Assembly (NCBI RefSeq): GCF_050003625.1
Contig: NC_134398.1
Span: 204,897,313 to 204,961,312, forward strand
DNA: 64,000 nt
Direction of reading: 5' to 3'
Source of the DNA: Haematobia irritans
Lineage: Eukaryota > Arthropoda > Insecta > Diptera > Muscidae
The position numbers and the translations under genes were made by a program. Below are positions 57,691 through 64,000 of the stretch, piece after piece; position 1 is the stretch's first letter, and each line of letters begins with the position of its first letter. The notes under the pieces are model-generated. The model was given only the letters and a program-made list of their open reading frames with translations, ran no database searches and was not told the origin of the DNA.

Positions 57691-59700
57691 GGCGAAAAAA
57701 TTGATATGGCTACCACGGTTGCCACAGTTATTCTTGTTGTCTTGGTAGATTTTGCACAATATTCCTTCAAAATTGTTCTATTAAAATAAACTTTTGACAA
57801 CATTTTCTAAGAAATAAAATTTTGACAAAATTTTCTATAGAAATAAAATGTTGACAAAATTTTCTATAGAAATAAAATTTTAATAAGATTTTCTATAGTA
57901 ATAAAATGTTGACAAAATTTTCTATAGAGATAAAATGTTGACAAAATTTTCTATATAGATAAAATCTTGAGAACATTTTCTTTAGAAATAAAATTTTGAC
58001 AAAATTTTCTTTAGAAATAAAATTTTGACAAAATTTTCTATAGAAATAAAATCTTGACAAAATTTTCTATAGAAATAAAATTTTGACAAAATTTGCTATA
58101 GAAATAAATTTTTGAGAAAATTTTCTATAGAAATAAATTTTGACAAAATTTTCTATAGAAATAAAATTTTGACAAAATTTTTTACCGAAATAAAATTTTG
58201 ACAAAATTTGCTATAGAAATAAAATTTTGAGAAAATTTTCTATAGTAATAAAATTTTGACAAACTTTTTTACAGAAATAAAATTTTGACAAAATTTACTC
58301 TAGAAATAAAAATTTGACAAAATTTTCTAAATAAATCAAATCTTGAGAACATTTTCTATAGAAATAAAGTTTTGAGAAAATTTTCTATAGAAATAAAATT
58401 TTGAGAAAATTTTCTATAGAAATACAATTTTGACAAAATTTTTTACAGAAATAAAGTTTTGACAAAACTTATTATAGAAATAAAAATTGGACAAAAGTTA
58501 CTATATAAATTAAATCTTGAGAACATTTTCTATAGAAATAAATTTTTGACAAAATTTTCTATAGAAATAAAATTTTGAGAACATTTTCTATAGAAATAAA
58601 ATTTTGACAAAATTTTCGATAGAAATAAAATTTTGAGAAAATTTTCTATAGAAATAAAATTTTGACAAAATTTTCTATAGAAATAACATTTTGACAAAAT
58701 TTTCTATAGACATACAATTTTGACAAAATTTTCTACAGAAATAAAATTTTGACAAAATTTTCTATAGAAATAAAATTTTGAGAAAATTTTATACAGAAAT
58801 AAAATTTTGACAAAATTTTCTATAGAAATAAAATTTTGACAAAATTTGCTATAGAAATAAAATCTTGAGAAAATTTTCTATAGAAATAAAATGTTGACAA
58901 AATTTTTTCAGAAATAAAGTTTTGACAAAATTTATTATAGAAATAAAAATTTGACAAAATTTACTACATAAATTAAATCTTGATAACATTTTCTATAGAA
59001 ATAAAATTTTGACAAAATTTTCTATAGAAATAAAATTTTGACAAAATTTACTCTAGAAATAAAAATTTTACAAAATTTTCTAAATATATAAAATCTTGAG
59101 AACATTTTCTATAAACATAAAATTTTGACAAAACTTTCTATAGAAATAAAATTTTGACAAAAATTTCTATAGAAATAAAATTTTGAGAACATTTTCCATA
59201 GAAATAAAATTTTGACAAAATTTTTTACAGAAATAAAATTTTGACAAAATTTACTATGCAGATAAAATCATGGGAACATTTTCTATAGAAGTAAAATTTT
59301 GACAAAATGTTCTATAGAAATAAAATCATGAGAACATTTTCTATAGAAATAAAATTTTAACAAAATTTTCTATAGAAATAAAAATTTGACAAAATTTTCT
59401 ATAGAAATAAAATTTTAACAAAATTTTCTGTAGAAATAAAATTTTGAGAAATTTTTCTATTGAGATAAAATTTGGACAAAATTTTTTTATAGAAATAGAA
59501 TTTTGACAAAATTTACTATAGAAATAAAATTTTGAGAAAATTTTCTATGGAAATAAAATTTTGACAAAATTTTTTTATAGAAATAGAATTTTGATAAAAT
59601 TTACTATAGAAATAAAATCTTGAAAACATTTTCTATAGAAATAAAGTTTTGACAAAATTTTCCATAGAAATAACATTTTTAGAAAATTTTCTATAAAAAT
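57691..59700. repeat. End module plus long 29-bp satellite 1 array
   Basis: TACCACGGTTGCCACAG and TTGGTAGATTTTGC (57708-57760) are followed by about 65 inverse units. Variant units recur in the same order (AATCTTGAGAACATTTTCT at about 57962, 58330 and 58513), suggesting larger duplicated blocks inside the array. Confidence 0.9.
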
Positions 59701-60425
59701 CTATGGTAGGAACTTCTACGAGTGGTTGTAACATAATCCACAATCGAATTATCGGCGTTTTGGTGACACTTGTCAGTGATAAGGTATCTTTAATATTCTT
59801 AACATTGTTTCATATGTTAGACAAACAAAGCAGATTTTATACCTAAATAATTCAGTTCTTGAACGGTATATATAGGGAAGTCTATAAATAATTAGGAACC
59901 GATATGTATCATTTTTTGCGCGGTTTATATGGGGCCTATATATACTAATTATGGGATATTAATCAAATTATGAATGGTTGTTAGATTATATATATACTAA
60001 CTCAACGTACAAAGTTGTATTCATATCGCCTGAAATTTCCTCTTCCAAGAGGCACTTGAGGTCAAATTTGGGGATCGGTTTGTAAGGGAGCTATATATAA
60101 TTATGAACCGATATGGACCAATTTATACACGATTGGTGGATGCCATTAACATACTAACACAACGTACAAAATTTCAACCTTATCGGAAGAAATTTACTCC
60201 TCTTAGAGGCTCCGAAAATCATAACTGGGATTGGTTTATATGGGTGCTATATAATTATGGATCGATATGGACCAATGTATGCATGGTTGTTAGGGACCAT
60301 ATACAAACACCAAGTACCAAATTGTAAACCATATCTGGGAGTTTATATCGGGGCTATGCGTAAAAGTGGACTGATATGGCCCAATATAGTCCATTTGCAA
60401 TAGACTCTATTTCATCCCTTGAATT
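59701..60425 (-). mobile_element. Diverged family A copy A7, partial
   Basis: AGGAACTTCTACGAGTGG, CACAATCGAATTATCGGCG and GATAAGGTATCTTTAATAT are decayed 3' domain. From 59930 about three 153-bp units with GGACCGATATGGAC-like cores follow, breaking off after GGCCCAATATAGTCC (60405). The 5' end is missing. Confidence 0.6.
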
Positions 60426-60469
60426 TCCCAGAGCTTTGTGTTCAATGATTTTTCTTCTGGTGATGACTA

Positions 60470-60716
60470 CACAGAAAAGAAATTCACGAACATTTTTCCA
60501 ATTAAAGTCTTAATTGAGTTTTACAAAATATTCAATTAAAAATTTAATAGATTCAACAAATTTTGTAATTGAAACCAAAATCAATAACAGAAATTTCTAT
60601 CTTTCTTTCTAATTGACTTTTTAATTGATACTATTATTTCTGTGATTGAAGACTTTTCAATTAAAAAATGAATTGGATAAATTAATTTGGTGATTGAATC
60701 AGAAAAAAATCGTGTG
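60470..60716. mobile_element. TA-flanked MITE, copy 2
   Basis: TA at 60468-60469 and 60717-60718. Ends CACAGAAAAGAAATTCACGA and, on the right, GATTGAATCAGAAAAAAATC then GTGTG. Same interior character (AATTAAA/AATTGA) as 50622-50910, in opposite orientation. Confidence 0.7.
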
Positions 60717-60718
60717 TA

Positions 60719-60912
60719 CCAGTTCTATTTTTCTGGGGGTTACACCCAATCCACATTCTCTGGTGCAGCCTAAAAGTTACTGTAAGGCCTCATTCCAGGA
60801 ATATTACAATACAAATATAACGATGTCATCCACGTACGCCAAAACTTCGATGCCTTTGCTGCTCAGTCCAAACTTTGTTACTATCAGTAGCCATAGCAAG
60901 GTTCTTTCTTTG
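60719..60912 (-). pseudogene. LINE reverse transcriptase fragment with YVDD motif
   Basis: On the minus strand the sequence reads LLWLLIVTKFGLSSKG, then IEVLAYVDDIVIFV with the catalytic YVDD at 60825-60836. In the same frame, after two in-frame stops (about 60811 and 60784), it reads CTRECGLGVTPRKIELV (about 60777-60724). Established pattern: [FY]-x-D-D is the reverse transcriptase core, and ECGLGVNPxKTEL is the segment that follows it in Jockey/LOA-type LINEs. The gap between them is shorter than usual, so some residues are deleted. The fragment abuts the MITE, whose insertion may have truncated it. Non-functional relic. Confidence 0.85.
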
Positions 60913-62036
60913 TTCCACTATAATACCTGAAATCACAAATAACAAGTGTGTCGCTGATTTCTCATTATGGCAAATATGTTTTCAATAAAAGATCTATAGT
61001 CTCTTCTGGTGATTCGTTTCCGTTTCCCTCCTTGTTCTACATGTTTCCATTAAATTTAGGTTATTGGGACAAAAGTTTTTGCAGTGTCCTTAATACTCCA
61101 AAGTTCATCTATCACACAGATATAATCAATTCTTTTAGTATTCCTTGTTTCCTTCTTAAAAATTATCAGTCAATCTTTGTATTCATTTCCCAACGATAGA
61201 TTCCAATATTTTTAAATAATTTTTATATTTAGATATCATTTTTTCAATTACGTTCAATGCCATAAATATTCAAAAAAAAAAAAAAACTTATGGTCAAGAG
61301 AAGAAAAAGTTTTTCATTTCTAAAAAAATCTATAAAAAAAAAAATTTCCAATCTCCATCTCCAAGTTCGTCTCAATCCAAATTTGCCCATCTACTTTGAA
61401 ACATGAGATTCTTAGATTCATTCATCTATGTATGTATGTTTATATATGCTACACGTCTTGAATGTCAACAAATAGGAAATTTTATAATTGAAAATGTGAA
61501 TGGTGAATAGCACTTCGTTGTGCCATAAAGCAGGTGAAGGAAATACAAGTGATGGCATTGGCAACTGAAATAGTTTAGCCTTCCTCTCTTCACATATACG
61601 ATGGAAAGTTTGGTTTCTAATATGAAATGTTCACCATGTCATGGAAAACTTTTCTATGAGTTCTCACATATCTTTGAGTTTCATATTATAGTTGTTGTTT
61701 TTGTGGGGTTTCTCATTGCATACTTAATTAATGAATGAGAAATTACCTTTCTTAAGTTTTATATGTTTTTTTTGTGTTGTTTCAATGGCACATGAAATAA
61801 AATAGTACTTAGAATATTCGTGCTTTTCGTATGTTAGAATTTAGTCTTTAGTTTTGAAACAAACAAAAACTATGTGAAAATTGAGAGTCCATAGAAAAAA
61901 AGTTTTTTTTTTATTTTGATTAGAAGAAATTACTATTTTTTTGGGGAATTTTAGAAAGAATAAAATTATTAAAGCATAATTAAAGTATTAGGAAACTGAA
62001 AGATATTGCATAGTATGCCAGGAAAAAATCGTAGAC
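60913..62036. other. No supported gene
   Basis: Single-copy-looking, with A-runs at 61273-61287 and 61335-61343. An 83-codon plus-strand frame (60948-61199) has no recognisable motif. Part of the left end may belong to the same LINE relic, but I cannot align it. Confidence 0.45.
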
Positions 62037-62039
62037 AAA

Positions 62040-63722
62040 AGAAGTATATACGGCCGTAAGTTCGGCCAGGCCGAATCTTATGTACCCTCCACCATGGATT
62101 GCGTAGAAACTTCTACGAAAGACTGTCATCCATAATCGAATTAATTGGGTTGTGGTATCTTAAAACTTCTTAACATCGTTTTCTAAATTGTTAGTTAGTC
62201 CATACGTGCTATATATTAGACAAAAAAGGTATATATAGGTAAGTCTACAAATAATTACGAATTGATATGGACTTTTGCACGGTATGTAGAGAGCCAGAAT
62301 TGAAATATGGGGGTCGCTTATATGTGGGCTGTATACAATTATGAACTTGATATGGACCAATTTTTGTGTGATTGGGGATCGATTTATCTGAGGGCTATAT
62401 ATAACTATAGACCGATTTAGTTAGACATGGTTGTTAACGGTCATATACTAGCACAATGTACCAAATTTCAACTGACTCGGATGAAATTTGCTCCTCCAAG
62501 TGGCTCCAAAACCAAAACTCGGGATCGACTTATATGGGGGCTATATATGATTATGTACTGATATGGACCACTTTTGGCATGGTTATTAAATTTCATATAC
62601 TACCACCACGTACCAAATTTCAACCTGATCGGATGAATTTTGCTTCTCCGAAAGGCACGGGGGGTCAAATCTGGGGAGCGGTTTATATGGGGGCTATATA
62701 TAATTATGGACTGATATGAACTAATTCCTGCATGGTTATTGGATACAATATACTAACTTCGCGTACCAAATTTCAACCGAATCGGATGAATTTTTCTCTT
62801 CCAAGGGTCTCTGGAGGTCAAATATGGGAATCGGTTTATATGGGGGCCATATATAATTATGGACCACTTTCGACCAATTTTTGCAGTGGTGTTTGAGGCC
62901 ATATATTAACATCACGTACCAAATTTCAACTGAATCAGGTGAATTTTGGTCTTCCAAGAGGCTCCGGAGGCCAAATCTGGTGATCGGTTTATATAGAGGC
63001 TATATATAATTATGGACCGATGTACACCAATTTTTTAATGGTTGTTAGAGATCATATGCTGACACCATGTACCTAATTTCAAGCGGATCGGATGAAATTT
63101 GGTTTTCTTAGAGGCTCCGCAAGCCAAATCTGAGGATCGGTTTATATGGGGGCTACATATAATTTTGGACCGATGTGTACCAATTTTTGCATGGTTGTTA
63201 GAGATCATATACTTACACCATGTACCAAATTTCAGCCGGATCGGATGAAATTTGGTTCTCTTAGAGGCTCCGCAAGCCAAATCGGGGGATCGGTTTATAT
63301 GGGGGCTATATATAATTATGGACCGATGTGGACCAATTTTTGAATGGTTGTTAGAGATCATATGTTGACACCATGTACCTAATTTCAACCGGATCGGATG
63401 AAATTTGGTTCTCTTAGAGGCTCCGCAAGCCAAATCTGGGGATCGGTTTATATGGGGGCTATATAAAAGTGGACCGATATGGCCCATTTGCAATACCATC
63501 TGACCTACATCAATAACAACTACTTGTGCCAAGTTTCAAGTCGATAGCTTGTTTCGTTCGGAAGTTAGCGTGATTTCAACAGACGGACATGCTCAGATCG
63601 ACTCAGAATTTCACCACGACCCAGAATATATGTACTTTATGGGGTCTTAGAGCAATATTTCGATGTGTTACAAACGGAATGACAAAGTTAATATACCCCC
63701 ATCCTATGGTGGAGGGTATAAA
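62040..63722 (-). mobile_element. DINE-1-like element, family A copy A6, complete
   Basis: The 3' terminus GTATATACGGCCGTAAGTTC starts at about 62043, followed by a 3' domain to 62240, about eight 153-bp units (62330-63480), a reduced core (ACAGACGGACATGCTC) and the inverse 5' hairpin CCATCCTATGGTGGAGGGTA at 63722. It lacks a 29-bp array, showing that the array is dispensable. Confidence 0.82.
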
Positions 63723-64000
63723 AAGTAATGGTAATGATCTTTTTAGAACCGTCGGATCAGAAGCAAAGAGTTTCACATGGGCTTGTCAAAGGTGAAATTC
63801 TGAGTGTAAGTGAATATAAGAGCATCTTCGTCGAAAGTTATATATGGGAGCTATATCTAAATCTGAACCGATTTAAATCAAATTTGGCATACATGATGAC
63901 GCCCTCAAATGTACAGTGGGTAGCAAAACCGAGTGCATGTTTGCCACTCAACAGAAACGCCTTTTGAGTCCAATTGGTACAAAATTTATTTCATTTATAC
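63723..64000 (+). mobile_element. Family D repeat fragment and featureless end
   Basis: 63828-63900 has AAAGTTATATATGGGAGCTA and AATCTGAACCGATTTAAATC, one family D unit read in the inverse direction. 63901-64000 shows nothing recognisable before the window ends. Confidence 0.5.

Noticed and set aside
60694..60930. 78-codon plus-strand frame
   Set aside because: It is the complement of the YVDD-containing LINE relic on the minus strand.

Overview
The window is AT-rich eukaryotic DNA that looks like a repeat-dense intergenic, intronic or heterochromatic tract from a calyptrate (muscoid) fly. The basis is inference: families resembling Drosophila DINE-1/INE-1 (a GTCC/GTCT microsatellite core followed by tandem repeats of about 150 bp), long 29-bp satellites, insect-type piggyBac and Tc1 remnants, and no bacterial features. 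The species cannot be fixed from the sequence alone. No intact host gene is visible. Nearly everything recognisable is mobile DNA or its debris, often nested two or three layers deep.

Three related DINE-1/Helentron-like families form the scaffold. Family A starts at a TATACCCTCCA-type 5' hairpin and ends in a GGCCGAA...ACGGCCGTATATACTTG 3' end. Family C starts TATACCCACCACCAT and ends in a similar 3' end. Family D starts TATACCCTGCGCCACA and ends GTCGGCCCCGCCCGAC...TTACTTG. All three carry internal tandem repeats with the same 153-bp (51-codon) period, which explains most of the long reading frames here. Copies lie at about 2.65-8.2 kb (A), 9.7-20.9 kb (D and C nested with two hAT-like elements, a SINE and a second D), 21.9-23.0 kb (A), 32.5-35.9 kb (two A, one split by a Transib-like element), 42.8-46.3 kb (A with a 560-bp triplication and a SINE, then D), 50.2-51.3 kb (C), 59.7-60.4 kb (A) and 62.0-63.7 kb (A).

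Other elements: a broken piggyBac (3822-5868) with TTAA target duplication; a broken Tc1 (37867-39549) with about 244-bp IR/DR inverted repeats; a non-autonomous Helitron (23005-25074) with two further truncated copies; a foldback family (27.7-30.0 and 36.3-37.3 kb); a tRNA-derived SINE (two full copies, two fragments); small TA-flanked MITEs; and four fragments of non-LTR retrotransposon coding sequence, all on the minus strand. Two different 29-bp satellites occupy about 10 kb: a dispersed one centred on the palindrome TTTCTATAGAAA, and a single block (51.3-56.0 kb) centred on arms TTTACTAT/ATAGTAAA.

The non-repetitive stretches (about 0.9-2.6, 8.2-9.7, 20.9-21.9, 25.1-26.9, 31.6-32.5, 39.6-42.8, 48.5-50.2, 56.0-57.7 and 60.9-62.0 kb) show no gene I can support. 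One possible 60-nt exon lies at 9534-9593. The genes do not act together as a pathway; the coherent story is one of successive transposon insertions, most of which can be ordered from their target duplications.
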